This document shows, one piece after another, positions 1 through 11,239 of a DNA stretch of 64,000 bases; within the stretch, counting starts at the first letter, position 1, and the number at the start of each line of letters is the position of its first letter. The notes under the pieces were generated by a model. It ran no database searches. It worked only from the letters and a program-made list of their open reading frames with translations, and had not been told where the DNA came from. The translations under genes were made by a program, and so were the position numbers. The DNA is from Przewalskia tangutica (taxonomy: Eukaryota > Streptophyta > Magnoliopsida > Solanales > Solanaceae): the NCBI GenBank assembly GCA_029844215.1, contig CM056733.1, forward strand, positions 16,489,501-16,553,500, read 5' to 3'.

Positions 1-290
1 GCTTATCTTTGGTATGTTACCCGAGTCCAGATGCTTATACATTCGTGGTATGGCGGCCCCGTCCCGCCATAGCCGTTGTAAAATCTTAGAGGTCCTGTAG
101 CAATCAAGTGTGGTTTGTAAAAAGGATAACTGTCGTATTTATGTATATATGATGAGGCAAATCGCTTTGGTTGTCGCTTATTTATCTTTTCTCTTAATTC
201 ATGTTCATGTTTTTATTTCCGCTGATTTTCTCTCGATGTTGTATCACTAGGGTGCCCAGGCACTACCACACGGCCCGTTCGGTCGTGATA
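1..290 (+). repeat. 3' end of a type-A Ty3 LTR (solo or truncated)
   Basis: The stretch matches the last part of the long type-A LTRs seen later in the window: the sequence around TATGGCGGCCCCG, then ATTTTCTCTCGATG and TTGTATCACTAGGGTGCCC, ending GGTCGTGATA where intact copies end GTCGTGACA. No primer binding site follows, so this is a truncated or rearranged LTR. It starts outside the window. No gene is visible. Confidence 0.75.
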
Positions 291-1018
291 GCTTTCTTTT
301 GCGATCGAGGAAGTATAATAGTATTTTCTGGCTTTTGTAAAAGTGTAACTGGGAATACTACAAGGTATTTGGGGCCAAGGTATTTGGGCATTATAACAAT
401 ACTTGGAGAGTATTTTTATACCACAAAAGGGGTATTTATACGAGACAACTAGGCTAGGGGTACCCACGCAAAACACCACAAAGTGGAGGAGGTGGCTCTC
501 GGCGAGGGCTCGAAGGGGAGGGGTGTGGAAAAGCTCGATGGAGAGGAGTATTTTGAGACTTAGTTAGATTGCTCAAGTTTTTGGATGAAGAAAGTCTTCA
601 ACTAGAGGGTATTTATAGGTCAAGTGAAGGCCAACCAATGGCCAAGATCCATCCAAGTGTTAGGCAAGTGTAAGGTCAAGATTAAGCCACGTGCAACCTT
701 ATCCATCTACCCAAAATATCCTACCAACTCCTTGACCAAAAATAATGCACAAAAACGTGCCAACCTTCCCACTTTCGTCCGCCCACTCTTCCAATTAGGG
801 TGACAAGTGTCGCCCTCTCGTTGGTCCAAAATGTTTCGCCTCTAAAAATCCGCAAAATTATAAATGACATAGCCGGAATTTTCCTACGAAAGTCGTGGAA
901 ACGCTTCGTAAAAACGACTCTAATCGGGTGTTGTGTACAAATTTGAAACTAGCCAACTTTAAGGCTCAAATTATAATACGTGACGCGCCACGCATATACT
1001 GGAAATACGGGTATAACA
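291..1018 (-). repeat. Type-A LTR fragment, promoter half, minus strand
   Basis: Read on the minus strand it begins TGTTATACCCGTATTTCC at 1018, the type-A LTR start, and runs through the CCAAT/TATA region (TATA complement near 610-618, GGCCAACCAATGGCC complement near 632-647). It then stops near the region that in full copies follows the transcription start. The distal two thirds of the LTR are missing. The upstream palindrome (near 797-816) is present with a changed centre. Confidence 0.75.
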
Positions 1019-1430
1019 TATTGTGTCGAATTTCCCTGGGCTGCGTTCATGTCGCGAGAAAGTGGTAGCGGTGGTGGATCCTCATACTTAGGATCACTTA
1101 TCAGACGTCAGAAGCTCCATTTCTCCGGAGGCTTGTCTCTTTTGGTACAGTCTTTCCCTGATGATGTAGATTTATGTACATTCAGGGGTATGGCGGGGCC
1201 CCGCCACGCAGTTATTCCTAGAGGTCCGTATTCACATATGTGGTCAGAAGAACTGATGTTGTACAATTGTACTTTTGATTATATTATATTTTGGAAGGCG
1301 GCCTTATCGGCTAGCCTGTGATGTGTTATTGTTTACACATGTGTTTATGTTATATATGTTCCGCTGCTATTCTCTGATGTATACCAACGGTGCCCGGTAG
1401 GGCACCGCCGCGGCTCGGCTCGCCGTGACA
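1019..1430 (+). repeat. Type-B/C LTR 3' end
   Basis: Plus-strand LTR end resembling the B and C LTRs: CCTCATACTTAGGATCACTTA, CATTCAGGGGTATGGCGGGG, then GGTGCCCGGTAGGGCACC and a terminal CCGTGACA at 1430. It abuts a minus-strand leader directly with no recognisable flank, so the junction is a rearrangement or a nested insertion whose partner is missing. Confidence 0.65.
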
Positions 1431-1606
1431 CGACCCTAACCACACAGCTCTATCGCACGATCTTAGAGTGAGAAGAATGGAAACCAATCCTAAATGTCCT
1501 GCAGCCTCCTGATTATAGATGTGGTGCACAACACACCGATAATCAAGACTCTACTAGACACGGTCTGTAGACACTTTCCGAGGACTAACTGCTCTGATAC
1601 CACTTT
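1431..1606 (-). promoter_or_regulatory. Ty3 leader with tRNA-Met PBS and stem-loop
   Basis: On the minus strand, TGGTATCAGAGC (1602-1591) lies just inside the LTR end at 1607 and matches the complement of the 3' end of initiator tRNA-Met, the minus-strand DNA primer site. Downstream, 1544-1511 forms a hairpin: GATTAT pairs with ATAATC, GGTGTG with CACATC (one G-U), and the loop holds GTGCAC. The leader is cut off at 1431 before gag. Confidence 0.8.
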
Positions 1607-3973
1607 TGTCACGACCCGACCCCGGGCCCGTGACTGGTGCCCTACCTGGGCACCCCTGTCAGGTATATATCAGAGAATAGCAGCGGAACATACACAACAC
1701 ACATAAAAACTTAGACAGTAAACAGCAACAGGCTAGCCGATAAGGCCACCTCCCGTAAAATATACACAATCTAGAAATCGAACAGTACATCTTTTTTTTT
1801 CTTTACAACCCAATCCACAATGTGACTACAGACCTCTAAGAATAACAACTGTGACGGGACAGGGCCCCGCCATACCCCTGAATATACAACAACCAACCAT
1901 ACCAGGGATAGGCCTCCGGAGTAATGGAGATTCCCAACAGCTGAACAGTGATCCTAAGAGTGAGGATCATCAACTCAGATACTCTACTGCGACATGACGC
2001 AGCCCCCGGCGAGGTCAAGATAACATGTACCAAATATGTGAAATCAGTATCAGAGTGAAATCATAAGTCTAAAATAAAGCCGAGACACGTATGATAACTC
2101 AAACAACAAGACATCGTGCCTTACTAACAATCAGAGTAAACAAGTATATACTTTACTGCATAAAAATAGGAGGCTCATGATCAAACCAGGGTCCCTCGCC
2201 CGTAGTATCAATAAGCAATCCTACTCCTGGGACTATTTCACCCGCATGGTTCCTGTGGACCCGCATGAGGTATTCCTCGCATAGGTCAGACTACCGCACG
2301 GGACTATTTCACCCGCATAAGCCCATAAGGACTCGCATGAGGTATTCCGGCATCATGGGTAGCAAATCCACTAATGTGGTATAACGTCTTGGGGGTTTAC
2401 CCGTCATTTATACTCTTACCCTGAAGCAGGTGGTATAACGTCTTGGGGGTTTACCCCTCATTTATACTCTTACCCTAGCTCAACCGGCCATCATACATAA
2501 CATAAGCCCTAACGGCTTATCATACATAACATAAGAACTACCGGCTTATCATACAATAAATAAGCAAGTTAAGAAATCCCCCTAACTTCTTATTAGTCTT
2601 ATTCATATACACTCTCATTTTAGTTTACTTAAGGCACTAACATGTCATTATAAATCTGGGAATTTAACCCAAAGTACTACGTACTTCTATTCTTTTAAAA
2701 TGACTCATTTTCATATAAAACTTCCAAGATACTAATAACCGTAGTATCAAGTCATAACTACATTTTAAGACAAGTCACAATACCTTTTAGAAAATACATT
2801 TTCAGGCTTCTAAATCAAGTGACTTCTTTCTTTTAAAACCTTAAGCAATTGATGCCTTTAAATCAATTTGCCTTTCATTATCAAGTCATTTATCATACTT
2901 ATATTACTTAGAGTAAACCACTCTTTTTAACTTTTCATAAAGCTATTATAACCAACTTCCCATAAAGCCGTTATACTAGCTTTATACTTTAGAAACTTAC
3001 ATTCTTCTTTATAACCAAGAGACTTAAACTTTCCAAACAAAACAAGTATCATATACTTTCGAAATACTTAAAGTCTCTTAACTTTTAAAAACCAAGATAT
3101 CCTTATTATTTTTAAACAAGTGAGTTAATTCCCTAACTCAACCAACTTGAACATTCTTAAAATAAACCAAGGATATCAAATGGACTAGATTCGTCAAAAC
3201 CTCGTACGTCTACCGTACTATACAATTTCAACTTGCTAAGTCCAACACGCCGTACGTAGTATGTCAACCTCATTTAGCCCAAATATGATCCAAGATTACA
3301 AGTCGATCCTTAGCAACTTAAGCTCCTTCTTTCGACGTTTCAATCCACTCCAAGCAAACCTTAGAAGCTTATGAAGAACTCCTCTTCAAGTTCCAACTTC
3401 AAAGTTGAATAACTCCTTAGGTTTTCGCCTTGCGACTAATACGAAAACACCATTTTTCCGGGATCTTTCTATTGAGATACACTTACAATACCCTTAGGTA
3501 CCTTGGTTTAAAGTATGGGGATTATTGGACAAAAATTGAAATTTTTTCCCTTGAAACCCTAGCCTTGGCCGAGAGCACTCCTCAATGTTCATCCAATTTT
3601 CTTGAAAATTTAGCTAAGTGTAGAACCTTGTCTTGCACTAGGAAGCTTATATAAATATATGGAGGGTCAAGATTAGAACAAATGGGTGGTTTGGATACTT
3701 TTCACAAGGATCAAGCCAAGTGGCATTTGACTTAGTCAAGCTTTAGCAAGACTTGGACATTTAAATTATGGTCAAATGACCATTCTATCCATGCCATTTT
3801 CGTCCAAGACCACTAAGGGGGGGTGACACGTGTCGCCCTTCCGTTCGTCGCAATATTTCGTTTTCCGACAAATTCCAAAATTCCAATAAATTTTTACTCG
3901 TCTCAAATCTTAACATTTTTTAGTTCTTACGTACGTTCTTATAAACATATCCTAGAATTTCCGGGGTGTAACA
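1607..3973 (-). repeat. Type-B LTR (2.4 kb, internally deleted)
   Basis: Minus-strand LTR beginning TGTTACACCCCGGAAATTC at 3973 and ending GGGTCGTGACA at 1607. It has a PBS beyond its 3' end and a pol remnant beyond its 5' end, so it sits between two internal regions. Compared with the other B LTR (6750-6866 plus 16199-19096) it lacks several hundred bases around 3240-3300, including the ACACGTC/GGCGTGT hairpin. The palindrome GGGTGACACGTGTCGCCC is at 3821-3838. A tandem block with the motif ACTATTTCACCCGCAT is at 2225-2350. No coding capacity was recognised. Confidence 0.8.
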
Positions 3974-4760
3974 GTCTCGGCCAAGACTTGACCGCTTCAA
4001 TCTTTGCCGTATCAACCTGAACACCGTCATCCCCAATAATGGGCCCCAAGAATGCCACTGAGGCCAACCAAAACTCACACTTGGAGAACTTGGCGAACAA
4101 TCGCGGCCCGAGGATCCTGGCACCGCCTCAAGTGATCTGCATGCCTCGCTTCAGGCGCGAATAAACCAGGATGTCATCAATGAATACTATAACAAACGTA
4201 TCCAAAAATGGCTTGAACACCCGGTTCATCAAATCAATAAATACCGCTGGAGCGTTGGTCAAACCAAAAGACATCACCCTGAACTCATAGTGCCCATACC
4301 GGGTCCTGAATGCAGTCTTTGGGATATCTGCCTCTCTAACTCGCACCTGATGATAACCAGACCGCAGGTCTATCTTGGAGAAACACCTCGCACCCTGCAA
4401 CTGGTCAAACAAATCATCAATCTTGGGGAAGGGGTATCTGTTCTTGATGGTTACCTTATTCAGCTGCCTGTAGTCAACACACATACGCAACGTCCCATCC
4501 TTCTTCTTTACAAACAACACCGGCACTCCCTAGGGAGAAACACTAGGCCTGATAAAGCCTTTTTCTAGCAAATCTTTCAGCTGGTCCTTCAACTCCCTTA
4601 ACTCAAAGAGTGCCTCAGACGGAATAGATATAGTAGAGTGTCCGCAATATATCAATACAAAACTCAATCTCCCTCTCAGGAGGGATACCAGGGAGATCGT
4701 CTGGGAATACATCTGGAAACTCTCTAACCACCTGAACTGACTGAAGAGCTGGCACCTCAA
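3974..4760 (-). pseudogene. Ty3 reverse transcriptase, truncated
   Basis: Reverse transcriptase of the Ty3 type, which copies element RNA into DNA in virus-like particles. Seen in order: ELRELKDQLKDLLEKGFIRP, an in-frame stop where the family has the Trp of SPWG, VLFVKKKDGTLRMCVDYRQL, SKIDLRSGYHQ, FGLTNAPAVF and the catalytic FIDDILVYSR. After a frameshift, FAKFSKCEFWL and KIEAVKSWPR follow. The gene then ends abruptly at the neighbouring LTR (3973), so the thumb, RNase H and integrase are missing. The stop and at least two frameshifts make it non-functional as read. Confidence 0.92.
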
Positions 4761-5451
4761 CCTCTGTATCGAATACCCGAACCAGATGATAGATGTACCC
4801 TTTCTGCACTATCTTCCTAGCCTTGAGGTAAGAAATAAACCTACCCCTCGGCGATGCTGTGTTGCCCTTCCACTCGATCACTGGCTCACCAGGAAACTGG
4901 AATCGGACCAACTTGTTTCTACAGTCAACATTGGCATAACAAGAATTCAACCAGTCTATACCCATAATGATGTAAAAATCTGTCATCTCCAACTCTATCA
5001 AGTCTGATAGGGTCTGACGACTGTATATAAACACCAGGCAATCTTTGTACACCCACTCAGCTAACACCGAATCACCCACTGACGTAGCTACCTCAAAAGG
5101 CTCTATTGACACCGGCTCTATCCCGATCCTACCAGCAATAAGAGGGGACACATACGACAGGGTGGAACCTGGATCTATCAAAGCATAAACGTCACAGCAT
5201 GAAATCAATAATGTACCTGTGATGACATCCGGGGAATCCTCCTGATCCTGCCGGCTAGCTAAGGAATATATGCGGTTTTGTGGACCGCTAGAACTAGGAC
5301 CTCCACCACGACCTCTGCCGCGGCCTACCGGTCCGTGAACACCCTGCCCTCCGGGGCGCATAACCACAGAAGAAGACCAAAGAATCGACCGCCACCAATG
5401 AACCATACCACCCCCGCCGCCTCTGGTCGGACAATCCCTCTTCATATGGCC
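4665..5451 (-). pseudogene. Ty3 aspartic protease and linker to RT
   Basis: This is the pol protease that cleaves the gag-pol polyprotein. The active-site segment reads YALIDPGSTLSYVSP, with DPG where the usual motif is D-S/T-G. The second conserved block is IIMGIDWLNSCYANVDC, followed by FISYLKARK, YHLVRVFD and EFPDVFPDDLPGIPPEREIEF, the usual bridge into RT. It opens with the end of the zinc knuckle (MKRDCP). The frame is open for about 270 codons and then shifts before RT. A Gly/Arg-rich stretch separates the knuckle from the protease. Confidence 0.88.
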
Positions 5452-6542
5452 CTACTGGCCAGAAGAGAAACAAGTTCCCGAAGCAATACGACACTCGTCC
5501 GGGTGAGATCTACCGCATCGAACACACCGAGATACGGGCGGTCTCGATCGACATACGCCTCCTCGAAACCTCAATTTCTGAGCCACGACCCGCCTCAATA
5601 ACTGACCGATCAAACCTCCCGCCAAAAACCGGAAGGGCACTCAGACGCTGAAATGTGGACCTAGTTCGCTGCCGAGGCTGTCCGCTCGAAATTTTCCTAA
5701 AACTCGCTGCCCCGCCTCGGGCCGGCTCGGGCCGGATGATCCTCTCTCTCGCCCTCTATCCTCGCATAAGCTGCGTCTCGCAATATCCATACCTGGCTGA
5801 AGGGCCACTCCCAGGCATGCAGTAATCATATGACGGTCTAGCCCCATCATATAGCGATGAACTTTGTCTGCCATGTCAGCCACAATGGTGAGCGCATACC
5901 TGGCCAATGAGTCAAACTCCAGGTTGTACTCTCTGATAGTCCTCCCATTCTGTCTCAATGTCAAGAATCTATCCACGCGGGCTCTCCTCATCTCAGGAGG
6001 CAAAAAGTGATCCAGGAAGGCCTCTGTGAACTCATCCCAAACAACTGGAAGAGCACCCTCACCTCTAGACAGCTCCCATGACTCAAACCAGTTCAACGCA
6101 ATATCACGTAACCGGTAAGAGGCTAACACAACCGAATCTGTCTCCAAGGCCCTAAGAACCTGCATAGTCCGCTGTAACTGCCGAATAAACTCCCGAGGAT
6201 CCTCTTCAGCTCTCGAACCATAGAACTCGGGTGGATGGCAACCCAAAAAATCCCGAATCCGCAAACCGCTCAGGGTTAGCTACGTGCTCTGCCATCGCCG
6301 CCACTATGCTAGTCAATAACTTGATCTGCTCTCCGTAATCTCTATACTCGCCTCGCCGCGAATGGAGGCTCAGTATCGAGCCTCGAGCTACGATCGCCTC
6401 GCCTCTATCGCCGGCGTGGTGAACTCGCCGACCCACCCACAACCTCGCATAGTCCGGGCACGAGTCCTAGTAACCTCTCACAGACCGCTAGCGCCTCCGC
6501 CGCTTTGCCCTTCTGGGCCCTGGTCGACTTCCGTGGAGTCAT
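5452..6542 (-). pseudogene. Ty3 gag, frameshifted
   Basis: Structural capsid protein that packages element RNA. A likely start at 6542 gives MTPRKSTRAQKGKAAE, the basic opening of this lineage. The capsid domain is well preserved at 6250-5770: PPEFYGS, EEDPREFIRQLQ, LRDIALNWFESW, EFTEAFLDHFLPPEMR, IREYNLEFDSLARYA. The nucleocapsid follows as CVRCGRSHPDECR, then CFSSGQ where a second cluster would have CFSCG. At least three frame changes separate these blocks. A shared gag-pol reading order with the protease is evident. Confidence 0.88.
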
Positions 6543-6749
6543 ACCTGATACATAAGAATAGGTCAGAGAGGATTCAACCTAATAAGACAGTTCTACTGCA
6601 CGATCTCATAGAGAGAAGAATGGAAACCAATCCTAAATGTCATGCAACCTCTTGATTATAGATGTGATGCACAACACACCGATAATCAAGACTCTACTAG
6701 ACACGGTCTGTAGACACTTTCCGAGGACTAACTGCTCTGATACCACTTT
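6543..6749 (-). promoter_or_regulatory. B1 leader: PBS and loop-palindrome hairpin
   Basis: The PBS TGGTATCAGAGC is at 6745-6734, four bases inside the LTR end at 6750. A strong hairpin spans 6690-6651: nine perfect pairs CTTGATTAT/ATAATCAAG, then GGTGTG/CACATC with one wobble, with loop TTGTGCAT. The same position holds an equivalent hairpin in every other leader in the window. The leader ends at the gag start near 6542. Confidence 0.8.
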
Positions 6750-6866
6750 TGTCACGACCCGACAACCGGGCCCGCGACTGGTGCCCTACCTGGGAACCCC
6801 TTTCAAGTATACATCAGAGAATAGCAGCGAAACATACACAACACATATAAATACTTAGACAATAAA
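6750..6866 (-). repeat. B1 5' LTR, 3'-terminal piece
   Basis: This is the last 117 bases of the B1 5' LTR, which ends GTCGTGACA at 6750. It continues at 16199 after element A1. The flank ACTTAGACAATAAA joins CATCAACAGGCTAGCC beyond A1, and the uninterrupted copy at 1708-1745 has the same order, which confirms the join. Confidence 0.85.
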
Positions 6867-7555
6867 TGTCACGACCCGTTCCGGGGCCCGTGACTGGTGC
6901 CTTACCCCGGGCACCCTAGTGATACAACATCAGAGAAAAACCAGCGGAAATAAAAACTTAAGCATATGATAAGACATGGATCAAGATAAAAGAAAAATAG
7001 GCCAACCAAAACGGTTGCCTTTCAACATATATATATATAGACATTTGAACAAGCATAATCCTTACAACCTCGCCACAATAAGCATGCACTCTAAGATTTA
7101 TATAACAACTATGACGACAGGGGCCCCGCCATACCCCGAATGTACAAGGACTTACGCACTGTGGTAACATACCAAAGATAAGCCTCCAAGGAACGGAGCT
7201 TCCCAATACGCAAAGGTGATCCTAAAATGGATCAACACCGATGTACCTCACTGCGGATGAACGCAGCCGAAGGAGGTCGATCAACAGTACTAAGTATGTG
7301 AAATCGTAAATATCAGAATGAAATCATAGCGCTATATAAAGCGGAGACATGTATGATAACCAAACTACAAGACACCACATATAAATACCATATCAAGTCG
7401 TGACTCACGCCTCCAAATCATCTCTGCGTGCGGAATTCCTTCCTCACCGCCGGCATTTATGATATAACAACACCAAGGAGTATGTGAACACCGTGTCCTA
7501 CCTGGTCAATAAAACCGTGACGGGCAAGTATAACTACCGATCCGACCGCATCAAT

Positions 7556-7935
7556 AATATCGCACAACCATATCATGAAGGCGACACGTGGCAATGCAAT
7601 AGCCTCCACCGGCTCCACCGCGCCACGTATGACGGGGCAAGTGAATCGCCACGCACTGATCACAACCATAAGTCACGGCTCCATCCAAATCTTGACCGCT
7701 AAGGCGACACGTGGCGGTGCAATAACCTATACCAGATCCACCGCCACATAGCCGACGGGGCAAGTAAACAAAGCACGCACCCGATCACAACCGTAAGTCA
7801 CGATACTTCGCCGCGAAGCTGACACGTGGCAGGTGCAATAACCTATACCAGATCCACCTACGTCACGTAGCTGACGGGGGCAAGTAAACAGGCTACGCAC
7901 CCGATCACAACCGTAAGTCACGATACTTCGCCATA
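7556..7935 (-). repeat. LTR tandem array, unit about 120 bp
   Basis: About three imperfect units, each containing on the plus strand GCGACACGTGGC, then CAATAACCTATACCAGATCC, GACGGGGCAAGTAAAC and CCGATCACAACCGTAAGTCA. The same array recurs at 13318-13672 in the other LTR of A1. Units differ by small indels, mostly in G/C runs. Confidence 0.7.
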
Positions 7936-8127
7936 ACCATAAAGGTCACATGTCCACAGAATCCATCAACAGTTTGGACATGCCCATGTAACAATGCTAC
8001 TGGAAGCATACCCGTGGAATCTCCCGTCACTGCCGGTATGTCCAAGTAAGTTCTCAACAAGTTAATCGGCCCTCCATCGAGATACGCGATAGTATAGAAA
8101 CACAATTCTTGCACAACAAAGACTATC

Positions 8128-8252
8128 TCAATAAGCATAGACAAGTTACCCAACAACAAGCATAGGCAAGTTACACAACAACAAGCATAGGCAAGTTACA
8201 CAACAACAAACATAGGCAAGTTACACAACAACAAGCATAGGCAAGTTATACA
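8128..8252 (-). repeat. 25-bp minisatellite, five units
   Basis: Five units of AAGCATAGGCAAGTTACACA type (25 bp each). The other A1 LTR has the same number of units (13867-13991). Element A5 has four units of the reverse complement in each LTR, so copy number is fixed within an element and differs between elements. Confidence 0.85.
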
Positions 8253-10438
8253 CAACTCAAAGTACTTTCATTTTAGGTCAAATTCCGGGTGTTAACCCTA
8301 AAGTACTACGTACGTTAAATTCCTTTTAAAGAGATCCATTCCTTTTATAAAAGTCACCCGATACCCGTAGTATAAAATAGAGTGACTCACATTTTTAGGT
8401 AAACCAAAACACTTCCCTTTTCAACCACATTCTTTTCCCTAAGTTCCAGTTTGCCTAATTTCAATTACTCAAGGCTCTTTATTTTAGAAAAGTTTCATAG
8501 TTCAATGTCTTAATCTCTTTTAAAACATTTGAGTAACATATGCCTTATATGAGTGTAGGTTATTCTTATTCATAATCAATCTTATTAAGCAGCCATGATC
8601 TAGGAAATGTAATATCATTTTGTCTCATCTTAGTTTCTATGCAGATGGGGGTTTCTACTGGTTTTAATAATACTTCATTATTCCTTACATTTTCCTTTAT
8701 TAACGCTGCCATGGTTTGTCGATACTCATTCTGATTTCCGAAATCAGTAAAACATTATTCCTTTTAAAACCAAGTACCCATTACTCACGAATGAGGTTTC
8801 ACATTGTTAACAAACTTCATATCAATACAATTAAGTCAAGTCTCTTATCTTTTAAGATTAAGTCTCTTAACTTCTAAAAATCAGTAAACCATTCTTTTTA
8901 TCTCTCTTAAGACGTTATACCTAACTTCCCATAAAGCTAGTATAACTCTTTATGTTTTCAAAACCAAGTATTACTCTTCTTTAAAAAAGGTTTCTTATTT
9001 CTTTTGAAATACTTCAAGATTCTTCTTATTCAGGCTTAAGTCAAAAGACATTGCCGTAACACTACATTCAGTTAACACACGTACGTCTACCGTACTATAT
9101 CTATATTCCTTTTAAAATATTTCAAGGTTCTTATTATTCAGGCTTAAGTCAAAAGACATTGCCACACGTACGTCTACCGTACTATATGTATTCTTTTAAA
9201 ATACTTCATGCTCAAGAGTATAGGAAGAATCACATACCTCGCGACGATTATCGACTATAAGCAAAACGCTCCACGGCTATAACCCGGCTAGCCTCGTCCA
9301 CCTTCTAAGTAGCACATGCTACTTGCAGAACATTCAACCAAAGAAGGTTATCAGTCTACTGTAAATACAGTTCTATGTAAATACAATTTTAATCTTCTAC
9401 TCTAATATTCTTCTGATGTGATTTCAGTTCAAGTCTTTTCTGTAATATCCTTCCAATATAGTTCAATTCTCTTCTATGAATCTTATATTCATTTCTATAC
9501 AACTATAGTATGTAATTCCCAATTTCAATAGAAGGACAGTAGTATTTACCTCGATGAGCCCAAAATTATCCAAGTTTAACGTCGAACCTGAGCAACGTTT
9601 AGCTCCTACTCCGAGTGCTCCAATCCGCTCCAAACAACCCTTAGAAGTTCTACGCAACTTCTACTTAACACTTCAACCGACTATGAAGGTTTTCTTTTGG
9701 GTTTCGTTTAGTGGCTAAAGGAAAGTATAATAGTATTTTCCGGGCTCTACGTATAGAGGTAACTTTGGAAAGTACTACAAGGTATAAGGGCTAGAGTATT
9801 TGGGCATTATAACAATACTTGGAGAGTATTTCTATACCACAAAGGGGGGGTATTATACGAAAACAACTAGGCTAGGGGGGGAGAGTTCCCTCTCGGCCAA
9901 GCCTCACTCAAGGGGGGGAGAGGGGTGATTTGGACGAGAGCTTTGAGAGGGAGGGAGTATTTTGAGACTTAGAAAGATTGCTCAAGTTTGGATGAAGAAT
10001 GTCTTCAACTTAGAGGGGTATTTATAGGTCAAGCAAAGGCCAACCAATGGCCAAGATCCATCCAAGTGTAAGGCAAGTGTAGGGCTAGATTTCAACCATG
10101 TGGACCTTATCCATCTACCACGCCAACTTGCACAAATATCCTACCTAACCCAAGGCACAAAAAACGTGCCATAGTCTTGCCTTTGCCGTCCACTTGCTTC
10201 CAATGTGAGGGTGACACATGTCACCCTCCCGTTGGTCCAAAATGTTTCGTCTCTCGGAAAAATCCGCAAAAATTAAAAATGACATAGCCGTATTTTTCCC
10301 TTCGCAAGTTTAGTAAAACGTTTCGTCGAAAAACGACTCCTTTCGGCACTTGTGCCCAAATTTTCGAACCTTGCCAAACTTTAAGGCTTAAATTTTCTAC
10401 GCACGCCCCACGCATATACCGAAAATACGGGTATAACA

Positions 10439-10475
10439 TTCTCCCCTCCTTAGAAACATTCGTCCCGAATGTTCC
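10439..10475 (-). promoter_or_regulatory. A1 polypurine tract and adjacent inverted repeat
   Basis: On the minus strand AAGGAGGGGAGAA directly precedes the LTR start and is the plus-strand primer tract. Just upstream is the inverted repeat AACATTCG-GGA-CGAATGTT (10473-10455), also found beside the tract in E and A2, and with shorter loops in A5 and A4. Confidence 0.85.
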
Positions 10476-11239
10476 TTCTCAAGACGGACAACGATGAAGT
10501 TCTTCTTAACAAGTTGCCAATGCCACACCTGGCCACAAAATAACACACGTTCTCTTCCTTCCTTACTCGTCGTACCCTTCTCGAACACTTGAACTCTTTT
10601 AATATACGTACCACACTTTAGTCATCGCTTTAGTTTCCAAAACTTTGGAGTCACCACCTCCAACTTGGTCATCTTACTAACCTCAATCTCTCTTAAGACC
10701 CTTCCCGGCCTTCACGATCCGCTTCTGGTCGAACATAACCACGAACTCATACGATGGTCATCTAAACCTGGGCCTAGCACCCTCGTAACCCTACCACCTG
10801 GCGGGACCACCCAGAGCTGACCCTACCTCGAACAGCCGCGGTTGGCCCGCAACATGGCCCCAACCCGACCCACTTAACGCATCAAGCTCTTGTTCCCCGA
10901 TCCGGAACAATCTTACCTATACAGGTCCTGAAAGCTACCACTTCCATTTTACACTACCCAAGGAATTTTCCCACAATTACTCCACGTATACTTATACATT
11001 CTGACAAGATCACCCGCAAGGTCTTGTGCTCAAGACGGCCTTACATCTAAGGTCTCAACTGTAATATTCTAAGGTTCATCATTTTCTCACCCCCAGGCTT
11101 ACCCTTTTCACTAACCAGGCTTCTAAATCACATTTTAGCACAAAGCTATCCGAACATAACACTTAACACATTATCATAACATCAATACATACAAGTCTCT
11201 ATAGGGTTAAGGATATACCTGAAAATAGGCGGTTCAAAG
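10476..11239 (-). other. A1 non-coding tail after gag
   Basis: About 760 bases with no recognised domain. It matches the tail of A5 (28640-29145) in the opposite orientation, including the stretch around GATTGTTCC/GGATCGG/GAACAAG and TTTAGATGACC. Parts also match A4 (41380-41530) and E (46585-46885). It therefore belongs to the defective elements rather than to pol. Confidence 0.6.

Larger units (their letters stand above)
6867..10438 (-). repeat. A1 3' LTR
   Basis: Starts TGTTATACCCGTATTTTCGG at 10438 and ends CGGGTCGTGACA at 6867. The core promoter is near 10019-10055 (CCTATAAATACCC with upstream inverted CCAAT). A palindrome GGGTGACACATGTCACCC lies near 10209-10226. Two tandem arrays occupy 7556-7935 and 8128-8252. 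The rest is AT-rich with no recognised gene. Confidence 0.85.

Noticed and set aside
1591..1602. tRNA-like sequence TGGTATCAGAGC and its copies
   Set aside because: Only the 12-base complement of the tRNA-Met 3' end is present, beside LTR ends; no cloverleaf. These are primer binding sites.
3430..3654. Open frames of 60-90 codons in LTR bodies (for example 3430-3654, 20228-20521, 21178-21549, 43594-43833)
   Set aside because: AT-rich LTR sequence, not conserved as frames between sister LTRs, no domain recognised.
8128..8252. Regular 25-bp repeats that could suggest a CRISPR array
   Set aside because: Units are contiguous with no unique spacers, lie inside plant LTRs and recur in both LTRs of the same element. 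It is a minisatellite.
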